A stretch of DNA of 37,774 bases. Source: Bacteroidota bacterium (lineage in GTDB: Bacteria; Bacteroidota; Bacteroidia; Bacteroidales; VadinHA17). The DNA lies in assembly GCA_011374625.1 (NCBI GenBank), contig DRPN01000080.1, positions 1-37,774 on the forward strand, in the 5' to 3' direction. The notes beneath the pieces were generated by a model. The model saw nothing but the letters and a program-made list of their open reading frames with translations, was not told the DNA's origin and made no database searches. Every line of letters starts with the position of its first letter. Positions within the stretch are counted from its first letter, which is position 1. The position numbers were made by a program, and so were the translations under genes. Below are positions 30,140 to 37,774 of this stretch, one piece after another.

Positions 30140-30595
30140 TTAAGTTCTCTGATTTTTTCCCTTTACATTTGCAGTAATGACCAGCAAGCTTACCGGGGGT
30201 TTGGTATTAGCCCGGACTGCTATTGTTTTATGTTGTGCACCCATTTTCCCAAGACTATTGAAAACAACCTCCAGTTCTCCGGTACTGCCAGGGGGAACCG
30301 GTTTCTTAGAATATTTTGGCACCGTACAACCACATGATGCAGAAACCGATTTAATCAAAAGGGGAGCAGACCCTGTATTGGTAAACTCAAAGACATACGA
30401 CACTATCTCCCCCTCCGCAATATTACCGAAATCATGCTGATACTCTTTGAAATGTATTCTGGCATGACCGGTATCCGCCTGAACCGTTTTTCCCGTTTCT
30501 GCAGGCCTGTTTTCTTCTGCCGTTCCCGTATGCTTCTGGTTACAGGCTGAAAAAAAGACCATTACCACAACAAGCACAAAGGCAATTTTTTTCAT
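30140..30595 (-). CDS. DUF1573 domain lipoprotein
   Basis: MKKIAFVLVVVMVFFSACNQ signal/lipobox-like; HDFGNIAEGEIVSYVFEFTNTGSAPLLIKSVSASCGCTVPKYSKKPVPPGSTGELEVVFNS. Start 30595 preferred to 30640. Confidence 0.88.
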   Translation of the reverse strand: MKKIAFVLVVVMVFFSACNQKHTGTAEENRPAETGKTVQADTGHARIHFKEYQHDFGNIAEGEIVSYVFEFTNTGSAPLLIKSVSASCGCTVPKYSKKPVPPGSTGELEVVFNSLGKMGAQHKTIAVRANTKPPVSLLVITANVKGKNQRT

Positions 30596-30696
30596 AAGAC
30601 TTGTATATTTTCTTTTGCAAAGAAACAAGAATTTTAGCACATCACCAACAACAGATCATCCGACCTGTCCGGAAAATAACTTTACCGGCAAGTTTC

Positions 30697-31647
30697 TCAA
30701 ACTTCTCCGATTAATCCGCGTCCTTCTTTGTAAATTTTGTCAGCTTTTCTAAGGTCGGAAACAATCTTGTCCAGTAACCCGTTGATAAAAACCGAACTTT
30801 TTGGTGTACTATAATATCTGGCAATTTCAATATATTCATTAATACTGACACGAACAGGTATCTCCGGAAAATGAAGTATCTCCGTAATGGCTTGTTGAAG
30901 AATTAGAATATCCATCCGGGCAATGCGATCCACATCCCAGTTATCAGCATGGTCTTTTATAATGATCTTATACTCTTCGGAATGCAATATACTTTTATGC
31001 AACAGCTTATAGGCGAAATCCTCATCATCTTTGTTTTTGAACAATGATGGAAGTGGCACTTCAGCCCCATGTTTCCCGGGAAATTGTTCGAAAAAACGGA
31101 TCAATATTGAAAGAATAAATTCCAACTCATCATTCCAGTAAATACTTTGCTCTTCAAGACTGGCAAGGAGATCCTCCGATTCAGGAAGTATTTCACTTAA
31201 CAAGTATTTTATTATTTCCACATCATTTTTGTAATTACTTGTCTCCGATTCCATAAAGGAATGATAAGCTTCAGAAGAAACGAGTTTCTGATAAATATTC
31301 TTCACCATTGCACGCGAATCCTGCCAGGAAAGAGCATGATTCCTGATATGCTGTTCGATCCCTTTGTGGCCGGAAAGATCCCTAATCAAACGGTTTTCAA
31401 TAAAACGTGTATTGGGGTGCAGATCTTCCCAGGTTGGCATTTTCTTTTCCTTACCCAGCCGGATTCTTTCTTCGGCATAGTCAGACACTTCCCTTAAAAG
31501 CAAAATGATCATAAAAAACAGGGAATATGCACGTTCAAGAGATGTTTTCAGCTCTTTTTCTGCCTGTTTAATAGTACTGTAAGATTTTTTTGAATAAGCA
31601 TATAGTACCTGTAATACCTTTATCCGAATGAGTCTCCTGCTCAACAT
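30697..31647 (-). CDS. nusB: Transcription antitermination factor NusB (Bacteroidetes long form)
   Basis: MLSRRLIRIKVLQVLYAYSKK N-terminus; C-terminal RIARMDILILQQAITEILHFPEIPVRVSINEYIEIARYYSTPKSSVFINGLLDKI. Confidence 0.92.
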   Translation of the reverse strand: MLSRRLIRIKVLQVLYAYSKKSYSTIKQAEKELKTSLERAYSLFFMIILLLREVSDYAEERIRLGKEKKMPTWEDLHPNTRFIENRLIRDLSGHKGIEQHIRNHALSWQDSRAMVKNIYQKLVSSEAYHSFMESETSNYKNDVEIIKYLLSEILPESEDLLASLEEQSIYWNDELEFILSILIRFFEQFPGKHGAEVPLPSLFKNKDDEDFAYKLLHKSILHSEEYKIIIKDHADNWDVDRIARMDILILQQAITEILHFPEIPVRVSINEYIEIARYYSTPKSSVFINGLLDKIVSDLRKADKIYKEGRGLIGEV

Positions 31648-31792
31648 ATTTATTTTTATTCTATCATAAATTAAGGTACAAATGTAAAGATTTTATCGGT
31701 TGATACATTAAATTCTTATATTCACACCCATTCTACGAACCTGCAAAACATTCTAAACTATTCGTCTGAAATATCTTTAACAGTAAACATTT

Positions 31793-31822
31793 AAATATTT
31801 TAAAAATATTTTTTTACATTTG
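31793..31822 (+). promoter_or_regulatory. 19-bp AT palindrome (31793-31811) abutting a candidate -7 element TACATTTG (31815-31822)
   Basis: AAATATTTT-A-AAAATATTT perfect palindrome; TAnnTTTG match upstream of the PUR-alpha-like gene. Confidence 0.5.
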
Positions 31823-31869
31823 ACCATCTAAAAACATTTAACCAAAACCAGGAAACCTTAAATTGAAGA

Positions 31870-32295
31870 ATGATGAAAGAAGAAATTGAAAAAAATGAAA
31901 ACCAGGGAAAAAACGGAAGAGACGAGATTTTCTCCGTTACTGTCCGTGCAGGGAAGAGGACCTATTTTTTTGACGTAAAGTCTACCCGGAAAAATGAGTA
32001 TTACCTAACCATCACCGAGAGTAAGAAACGTTTCGGGAAAGAAGGCAAACCATTTTATGAAAAGCACAAAATTTTTCTTTACAGGGAAGACTTTGACGGT
32101 TTCATGAATGGACTAAGTAAGGTTTTGGAATATGTCCGGAATGAACAACCTGAGCTTAAAGAAGAAAAAGGGGAACAAAAGGCAAAAGAAGCAACCGCTG
32201 TTGCTGAAGAAGAGTCAGCTATTCCTGCCAAAGAATCCATTGCAGAAGACTTTACCAATGTTGAATTTGAAGATCTTGGTGAAAACAAAGAATAA
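31870..32295 (+). CDS. PUR-alpha-like (DUF3276) nucleic-acid-binding protein
   Basis: IFSVTVRAGKRTYFFDVKSTRKNEYYLTITESKKRFGKEGKPFYEKHKIFLYREDFDGFMNGLSKVLEYV. Confidence 0.88.
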   Translation: MMKEEIEKNENQGKNGRDEIFSVTVRAGKRTYFFDVKSTRKNEYYLTITESKKRFGKEGKPFYEKHKIFLYREDFDGFMNGLSKVLEYVRNEQPELKEEKGEQKAKEATAVAEEESAIPAKESIAEDFTNVEFEDLGENKE

Positions 32296-32493
32296 TCTCT
32301 ACCTAACTCAATAATATCTGTAATACTACTTTTTTATACGACATTTCCATATGTTGCGTGCTGATTCATGTCTGTATGAATATATCAAACCCGGCTGTTT
32401 ATTATTTTGAATCTTGCAGCTGGTTTCTGCAATAGCAGATACAGCCAACATTTTTTACAGGTTTTCTTATTAAACAATCCCTATAAATGGGTA

Positions 32494-32556
32494 TTGCTTT
32501 TTTCCCATGCTAACTGTAAGTTTGCATAATTTTTATAGCACTGTAATATTATGCAA
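32494..32556 (+). promoter_or_regulatory. Candidate feoAB promoter (TTG 32494-32496, TAAGTTTG 32517-32524) with overlapping inverted repeat TTGCATAAT-N17-ATTATGCAA (32522-32556)
   Basis: Spacing of 20 nt between -33 TTG and TAnnTTTG; perfect 9-bp half-sites. Confidence 0.6.
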
Positions 32557-32580
32557 GATTAAACATAAACGTGGGTTACA

Positions 32581-35076
32581 TTGAGGCTTTCCGAGTTACA
32601 TACTAACGAGACAGCATTCATTGCCAAAGTCATGGGCCGTGAATCATTCCGCAAGAGAATGGGGGAAATGGGTTTCGTCAAAGGGCAAAAAATACAAGTG
32701 GTACGAAATGCGCCTTTAAAAGATCCCATAGAATACTCCATCATGGGATATTCCGTTTCCCTACGACGCAGTGAAGCCATCCTGATCGAAGTCGTTACCA
32801 AAGAAGAAGCCCGCAAATTAGCCAGGAACAAGTTCAACGGAGTGATTACCGAAGAAGTGCTCCGGGAAAAAGCCCTGGAAAGGGGAAAGACCATAAACAT
32901 CGCTTTGGTGGGCAACCCCAATTGCGGTAAAACGACAATGTTCAACCAAGTCTCCCGTTCCAAGGAACATGTAGGCAACTATGGCGGGGTTACCATTGAA
33001 TCAAAGAAAGCCACTTTCGAGTTTAACGGCTATACCCTAAACCTGGTCGATCTTCCGGGGACATACTCACTATCGGCTATTAGCCCCGAAGAACTTTATG
33101 TACGAAAATATCTGCTTGGAGAATTACCGGACATAGTCATTAATGTAATAGATGCTTCCAACCTTGAGCGGAATCTATACCTCACCACCCAACTTATAGA
33201 CATGGACCTGCGAATTGTCATGGCATTGAATATGTACGATGATATTCTGAAAAAAAGAGACCGGCTTGACAACAAGGCATTAGGACAACTTTTAGGGATA
33301 CCCATTGTTCCTACTGTCTCTACCCGTGGTAAAGGGATCTACAAGCTTTTTGAAAAAGTTATCGATGTATACGAAAACAGGGAGCCTATTACCCGTCACG
33401 TTCACATTAACTTAGGTAAGGAGATAGAAGATTCATTAAGAACCCTGCAGGATCTGATCTTGGAAAACAAAAAGCTCACGATACGCATTTCTTCACGATT
33501 TTATGCCATCAAGCTTCTGGAAAAGGATAAATCGGCCAACTTTTCTCTTTCGGCATGGGATAATTATAACAAGATTAAGGAAGCTACCGAAAAGGAAATA
33601 GAACGGCTGGAAAGTTTGTACCATGAATCTTCAGAAACATTAGTCACAGAAGCCCGGTATGGATTTATTTCCGGGGCTTTGAAGGAAACTTTGGTAAAAG
33701 GTCCCAGGAACCGCAGAGAAAGGACTGAACAGATTGATACGGTACTAACCCACCGCTTCTGGGGATATCCGCTTTTTTTTCTTTTTCTTTTCATAACTTT
33801 CTTCACGACTTTCGAAATAGGGAAATATCCGGTCGACTGGTTAAATGATTTGGTTCTGTTGTTCTCAAATCTTCTCGACTTTCTCCTCCCTGCCGGTTCT
33901 CTCAAGGAACTGATCGTAAACGGCATTATCGGTGGAATTGGAAGTGTCATCGTTTTTCTTCCTAACATCTTAATTTTGTTTTTCTTTATTTCTTTCATGG
34001 AAGACTCAGGATATATGGCACGGGCTGCTTTCATTATGGATAAACTAATGCATAAAATCGGACTACACGGCCAGTCGTTTATCCCCCTCCTGTTGGGTTT
34101 TGGATGCAATGTCCCGGCTATTATGGCTACCCGTACCATTCCCAACAGAAACAACCGCCTGCTTACCATGTTGATCAATCCACTGATGTCCTGCAGTGCC
34201 CGTTTGCCGATTTATATTCTGCTGATCTCTGCCTTCTTCCCAAGACATGCTGCATTGTTGCTTACGGGTATTTATCTGACCGGGATCATCCTTGCAGCTC
34301 TTGTGGCCAAAATATTCAAAAAGGTCCTTTTTTCCAAAGATGAAGCGCCTTTTGTCATGGAACTGCCCCCTTATCGCATGCCAACCCTTCGCACTACCCT
34401 GAAACATATGTGGAATAAAGGAGAAGAATATCTTAAAAAAATGGGGACGGTCATTTTGGTAGCAGTAATTCTGGTGTGGGCACTCACTTATTTTCCAAGA
34501 CCGGGGAATGATACTCCATATGATAAGGCCATTAGCAAACTTGAAACAATAATCGAACAAAAATCCACCGGGAATGCTCCAATAATTCAAAAACAAGACT
34601 TACGTCAGAAGATCCAGATTCTTAAAAAAGAAAAAGAAGTTTATGCTTTGGAAAATAGTTATATCGGGAAAATAGGAAAAGCCATCACCCCAATTTTCAA
34701 GCCGTTGGGTTTTGACTGGAGAATGAGTGTAAGTATCCTGACCGGCATAACAGCCAAAGAAGTAATCGTCAGTACCATGGGGGTACTCTATCAAAGCCCC
34801 AATAAAAGCGGGACCTCTTCCGAGCTGTTGGCACAACGGTTGAAAGAAGATAAATTTAGTGAAGGCCCCAAAGCAGGTCAAGTAGTTTTTAATAAGATTA
34901 CTGCCCTCAGCTTCATAATATTTGTATTAGTCTATTTTCCATGTATAGCCACGGTAACAACCATCGCCAAGGAATCGGGAAGTTGGAAATGGGCTGCTCT
35001 GGCAGTAACTTATACAACCACTCTGGCATGGTTATTGGCATTTTTTGTGCAAGTAGCAGGAAAATTTTTCATGTAA
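32581..35076 (+). CDS. feoB: Ferrous iron transporter, FeoA-FeoB fusion
   Basis: N-terminal FeoA SH3-like domain (LSELHTNETAFIAKVMG...RMGEMGFVKGQKIQVV), then G1 GNPNCGKTTMFN, G3 DLPGTYSLSA, G4 NMYD, and FeoB membrane domains. TTG start codon. Confidence 0.96.
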   Translation: MRLSELHTNETAFIAKVMGRESFRKRMGEMGFVKGQKIQVVRNAPLKDPIEYSIMGYSVSLRRSEAILIEVVTKEEARKLARNKFNGVITEEVLREKALERGKTINIALVGNPNCGKTTMFNQVSRSKEHVGNYGGVTIESKKATFEFNGYTLNLVDLPGTYSLSAISPEELYVRKYLLGELPDIVINVIDASNLERNLYLTTQLIDMDLRIVMALNMYDDILKKRDRLDNKALGQLLGIPIVPTVSTRGKGIYKLFEKVIDVYENREPITRHVHINLGKEIEDSLRTLQDLILENKKLTIRISSRFYAIKLLEKDKSANFSLSAWDNYNKIKEATEKEIERLESLYHESSETLVTEARYGFISGALKETLVKGPRNRRERTEQIDTVLTHRFWGYPLFFLFLFITFFTTFEIGKYPVDWLNDLVLLFSNLLDFLLPAGSLKELIVNGIIGGIGSVIVFLPNILILFFFISFMEDSGYMARAAFIMDKLMHKIGLHGQSFIPLLLGFGCNVPAIMATRTIPNRNNRLLTMLINPLMSCSARLPIYILLISAFFPRHAALLLTGIYLTGIILAALVAKIFKKVLFSKDEAPFVMELPPYRMPTLRTTLKHMWNKGEEYLKKMGTVILVAVILVWALTYFPRPGNDTPYDKAISKLETIIEQKSTGNAPIIQKQDLRQKIQILKKEKEVYALENSYIGKIGKAITPIFKPLGFDWRMSVSILTGITAKEVIVSTMGVLYQSPNKSGTSSELLAQRLKEDKFSEGPKAGQVVFNKITALSFIIFVLVYFPCIATVTTIAKESGSWKWAALAVTYTTTLAWLLAFFVQVAGKFFM

Positions 35077-35085
35077 TTAAATAAG

Positions 35086-35271
35086 ATGATTCAAAATATA
35101 TTAACATACATAATAATAGCAGCAGCATTGGGTGTTGCCGTATCCAGGCTTGTGAGGTTCTTCGTCAGAACAGCCCGGGGAGAAAATCCCGGTTGTTTGT
35201 CATGTTCACTGCATCATCCACATAATGTAGGCAAAAAGAATACTTCACCTTTGCAACACCCCGGAAAATAA
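35086..35271 (+). CDS. Small FeoB-associated Cys-containing membrane protein
   Basis: 61 aa: TM helix MIQNILTYIIIAAALGVAVSRLVRFF then GCLSCSLHH; directly downstream of feoB. Confidence 0.75.
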   Translation: MIQNILTYIIIAAALGVAVSRLVRFFVRTARGENPGCLSCSLHHPHNVGKKNTSPLQHPGK

Positions 35272-35277
35272 AATTTT

Positions 35278-35757
35278 ATGATTGATTATATACTGGCAGG
35301 CTTAGGCATTATCCTCATGATTATCGGACTGGCAGGTTGTATTGTCCCTATCCTCCCCGGTCCGCCCATCAGCTTTATCGGATTACTTTTCCTGCAGTTT
35401 TCACGCTTTGGTCATTTCTCTGTTTCTTTCCTGCTTGGTATGGCAGCACTGGCATTTACAGTAACCATCCTGGATTATATTGTGCCCGTCTGGGGAACCA
35501 AAAAGACCGGAGGCAGCAAGGCCGGTATATGGGGAGCTACTGTAGGCATGATCATCGGGATATTCTTTTTTCCTCCCATCGGCATTATTCTTGGTCCGTT
35601 GTTCGGTGCCATTGTTGGGGAAAGTATCCACGGGGCTTCTTTCAATCAATCATTCAAAGCCGGTCTGGGGTCTTTACTGGGATTTTTCATGGGAATAGGT
35701 CTGAAACTGATCGCCTCGTTTATTATGACGTTTTATTTTTTTAAAGAACTGTTCTGA
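35278..35757 (+). CDS. DUF456 family membrane protein
   Basis: ILMIIGLAGCIVPILPGPPISFIGLLFLQ; DYIVPVWGTKKTGGSKAGIWGATVGMIIGIFFFPPIGIILGPLFGAIVGE. Confidence 0.88.
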   Translation: MIDYILAGLGIILMIIGLAGCIVPILPGPPISFIGLLFLQFSRFGHFSVSFLLGMAALAFTVTILDYIVPVWGTKKTGGSKAGIWGATVGMIIGIFFFPPIGIILGPLFGAIVGESIHGASFNQSFKAGLGSLLGFFMGIGLKLIASFIMTFYFFKELF

Positions 35758-35843
35758 GAAAGATATCGTCAGTCTTCACCTGTCCGCCCACCTACCGACA
35801 GGCAGTAACGGATGTTCTTCCGGGCGGAGATGCGTAATTAATT

Positions 35844-36039
35844 GAAATCAGTGTGCTTTGCACACGAAATTAGCAAGTTTCTCTTGCGTAAAAATAGCAA
35901 TAAATTTCGTCACGTAGCAACTATTTTAGACCTGAATGAATATCTGATTTCGTTCGCAAGGCAAACACATGACCATTACATGACAGCAAATGCAGCGAAG
36001 AACATCGTTCACCAATTGTTGTTCCTGACTGCCGTCAGG
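35844..36039. other. Structured intergenic segment with multiple nested inverted repeats
   Basis: GAAATCAG/CTGATTTC (35844-51/35944-51), GTGTGC/GCACAC (35851-65), ACGAAATT/AATTTCGT (35864-71/35903-10), GCAAG/CTTGC (35873-87), AAAATAG/CTATTTT (35891-97/35921-27), CCTGAC/GTCAGG (36024-39). Confidence 0.5.
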
Positions 36040-36051
36040 CAAACATACTTG

Positions 36052-37062
36052 TCATCCCATCCCTTCTCCCAGCGTCGCCACCATAACGGCTTTGATAGTA
36101 TGAAGACGATTCTCGGCTTCATCAAAGACCACGGAGGCTTTTGATTCGAACACTTCTTCAGCAACTTCCATTTCTTTCAGACCAAACTGCTCATGGATCT
36201 TTTTACCAACGGCTGTTTCCAGGTTATGATAGGAAGGAAGACAATGCATGAATTTCACTTCCGGATTGCCGGTCATCTCCATCACCTGCCGGTTGATCTG
36301 ATAGGGTTTAAGCAATTTAATACGTTCTTCCCATACCTCCGAGGGCTCACCCATGGACACCCAGACATCGGTAAACAGGAAATCAACTCCTTTAACAGCA
36401 GTTTTGACATCATCAGTAATGGTAATGGAAGCGTCTGTCCTGACTGCGATCTTACGGGCTTGGGCTACCAGAGCTTCCTGTGGTTGAACAGCCGCCGGAG
36501 CGGCAGCCCTAAAATCCATACCCATCAGAGCAGCGCCGATCATCAATGAATTTCCCATGTTATTTCTGGCATCCCCCAGGTAACAAAATGCCAAATCATT
36601 CAATGGCTTCCCGCTATGCTCCTGCATGGTCAGGAAATCTGCCAGCACCTGTGTCGGATGAAACTCGTTTGTCAAGCCGTTCCATACGGGCACACCGGAA
36701 TATTCAGCCAGAAGTTCTACCCGTTCCTGTTCAAAACCACGGTATTCAATGCCATCATACATCCGGCCCAGCACCCTGGCCGTATCGCGAATCGACTCCT
36801 TATGGCCTATCTGTGAGCCCGACGGGTCCAGGATTGTAACGTTTGCTCCCTGATCATAGGCAGCAACTTCAAAGGCACATCGTGTGCGGGTAGAAGTTTT
36901 TTCAAAAATCAGGACTATATTCTTTCCCTTGAGATATTGTTTTTCGTGCCCTTCTTTCTTGGCTTTTTTCAATTTGGCCGATAAATCTAATATATCCAGA
37001 ATTTCATCCGGAGTAAAATCCATCAATTTTAAAAAACTACGGTTTTTCAAATTTGTTTTCAT
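36052..37062 (-). CDS. argF: Ornithine carbamoyltransferase (possibly catabolic, given adjacent carbamate kinase)
   Basis: [54 protein letters not shown]. Confidence 0.93.
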   Translation of the reverse strand: MKTNLKNRSFLKLMDFTPDEILDILDLSAKLKKAKKEGHEKQYLKGKNIVLIFEKTSTRTRCAFEVAAYDQGANVTILDPSGSQIGHKESIRDTARVLGRMYDGIEYRGFEQERVELLAEYSGVPVWNGLTNEFHPTQVLADFLTMQEHSGKPLNDLAFCYLGDARNNMGNSLMIGAALMGMDFRAAAPAAVQPQEALVAQARKIAVRTDASITITDDVKTAVKGVDFLFTDVWVSMGEPSEVWEERIKLLKPYQINRQVMEMTGNPEVKFMHCLPSYHNLETAVGKKIHEQFGLKEMEVAEEVFESKASVVFDEAENRLHTIKAVMVATLGEGMG

Positions 37063-37075
37063 TATTTACATATTT

Positions 37076-37774
37076 TTAATGTTTATCATCATAGTGCAAA
37101 GTAATCTTTGTTCCAAACTTTTTATCTTCCAGTTTGGTACCTTCGGTAATTACACTTTTTTCACCCCCGTTTTCCACAAATTTCACTGCCGCCAATATTT
37201 TGGGAGCCATATTTCCTTCTCCGAACATGCCCTGTTCCAGATAGCGAAGACTGTCAGCCCGGTCAAGAAATTCCACTATTTGCTGATTTTTCTGTTTGTA
37301 ATTCAGAAACACATAGGGGACATCGGTAAGTATATAAAACTCATCTGCACTGATAGTGGATGCCAGCAAAGAGGAGGCCAGGTCTTTATCAATTACGGCC
37401 TCACAAGGGCGCACCATCCCTTCTTCGTCAAAATAGACAGGGATTCCGCCACCACCGGCGGCAATAACAATATGTCCCCGGCGAGCCAGTTCTTCCACGA
37501 TCTCTGCATTCAGGACTCTTTTGGGTTGGGGAGAAGGTACCACACGCCTGCATCCGGACAGATCTTCCTTAATCTCTTCCTTAAATATCCAGCTCTTTTC
37601 CCGGGTCAACCGTTCTGCTTCCTCTCGGGAATATATCTTACCTATTCTTTTCTCGGGCTGTTGAAATGCTCTGTCTACCGGATCCACTACCACTTCGGTG
37701 ACCAGGGTAACCACTTTTTTTCGGATTCCGTGACGATGCAATACGTTATGCAACATCCTTTCGATCATATAACC
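37076..37774 (-). CDS. arcC: Carbamate kinase, N-terminus beyond window end
   Basis: VVTLVTEVVVDPVDRAFQQPEKRIGKIY, RRVVPSPQPKRVLNAEIVEELARRGHIVIAAGGGGIPV, GVIDKDLASSLLA-like, FGEGNMAPKILAAVKFVENGG. The usual start of about 80 residues is missing. Confidence 0.93.
   Translation of the reverse strand, partial: GYMIERMLHNVLHRHGIRKKVVTLVTEVVVDPVDRAFQQPEKRIGKIYSREEAERLTREKSWIFKEEIKEDLSGCRRVVPSPQPKRVLNAEIVEELARRGHIVIAAGGGGIPVYFDEEGMVRPCEAVIDKDLASSLLASTISADEFYILTDVPYVFLNYKQKNQQIVEFLDRADSLRYLEQGMFGEGNMAPKILAAVKFVENGGEKSVITEGTKLEDKKFGTKITLHYDDKH

Noticed and set aside
30660-30695. CCGG...CCGG hairpin downstream of nusB
   Set aside because: A short self-complementary 4-mer with a long AT loop; not convincing.
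33564-34596. Antisense ORFs of 177-204 aa opposite feoB
   Set aside because: Shadow frames of a well-conserved gene with no start context or motif support.
35842-36144. 100-aa plus-strand ORF across the feo/argF intergenic region
   Set aside because: It overlaps the conserved 3' end of argF on the other strand, shows no recognisable motif, and its 5' half is explained by palindromic structure.
1-37774. CRISPR arrays, tRNA/rRNA genes, transposases, phage genes, toxin-antitoxin or known defence genes
   Set aside because: Looked for across the window. No regularly spaced repeats, tRNA-like cloverleaf, integrase/transposase motifs or defence-protein motifs could be supported.

Overview
The window is about 37.8 kb of Bacteroidetes (probably Bacteroidales-like) chromosome and is densely coding. 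It looks mostly like core genome: no rRNA, tRNA, CRISPR array, transposase or phage module could be supported. Left to right: C-terminus of a probable M16 peptidase; a T9SS-type secreted protein with a gliding-motility C-terminal domain; a RelA/SpoT homolog; a Fur-family regulator lacking CxxC motifs; purA; an MFS transporter with a large insert before its last TM helix; a cytidylate-kinase-like protein; a long-chain acyl-CoA synthetase; a six-gene minus-strand envelope operon (CBM9/DOMON-like lipoprotein, TolC, MacA-like adaptor, MacB-type ATPase and permease, LolA-like protein); two adjacent cytoplasmic TPR-type proteins of unknown function; purC, phoH, a SAM hydroxide adenosyltransferase-like protein, mazG and an M3 peptidase; a DUF5606 / TerB-DnaJ / coaE / ybbR / yajC / DUF1573 / nusB block; a PUR-alpha-like protein; a feoAB fusion with accessory genes; and arcB/argF-arcC. 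The best candidates for undescribed biology are: the MacAB-TolC operon with its LolA-like and G/R-rich lipoprotein partners; the TPR pair; the MFS insert; an inverted repeat overlapping a good Bacteroidetes promoter upstream of feoAB; a 23-bp tandem repeat upstream of the acyl-CoA synthetase; a highly structured intergenic segment at 35.84-36.04 kb; and 7-bp-periodic tracts at several gene 3' ends. All product calls come from reading motifs in the sequence, without database searches.
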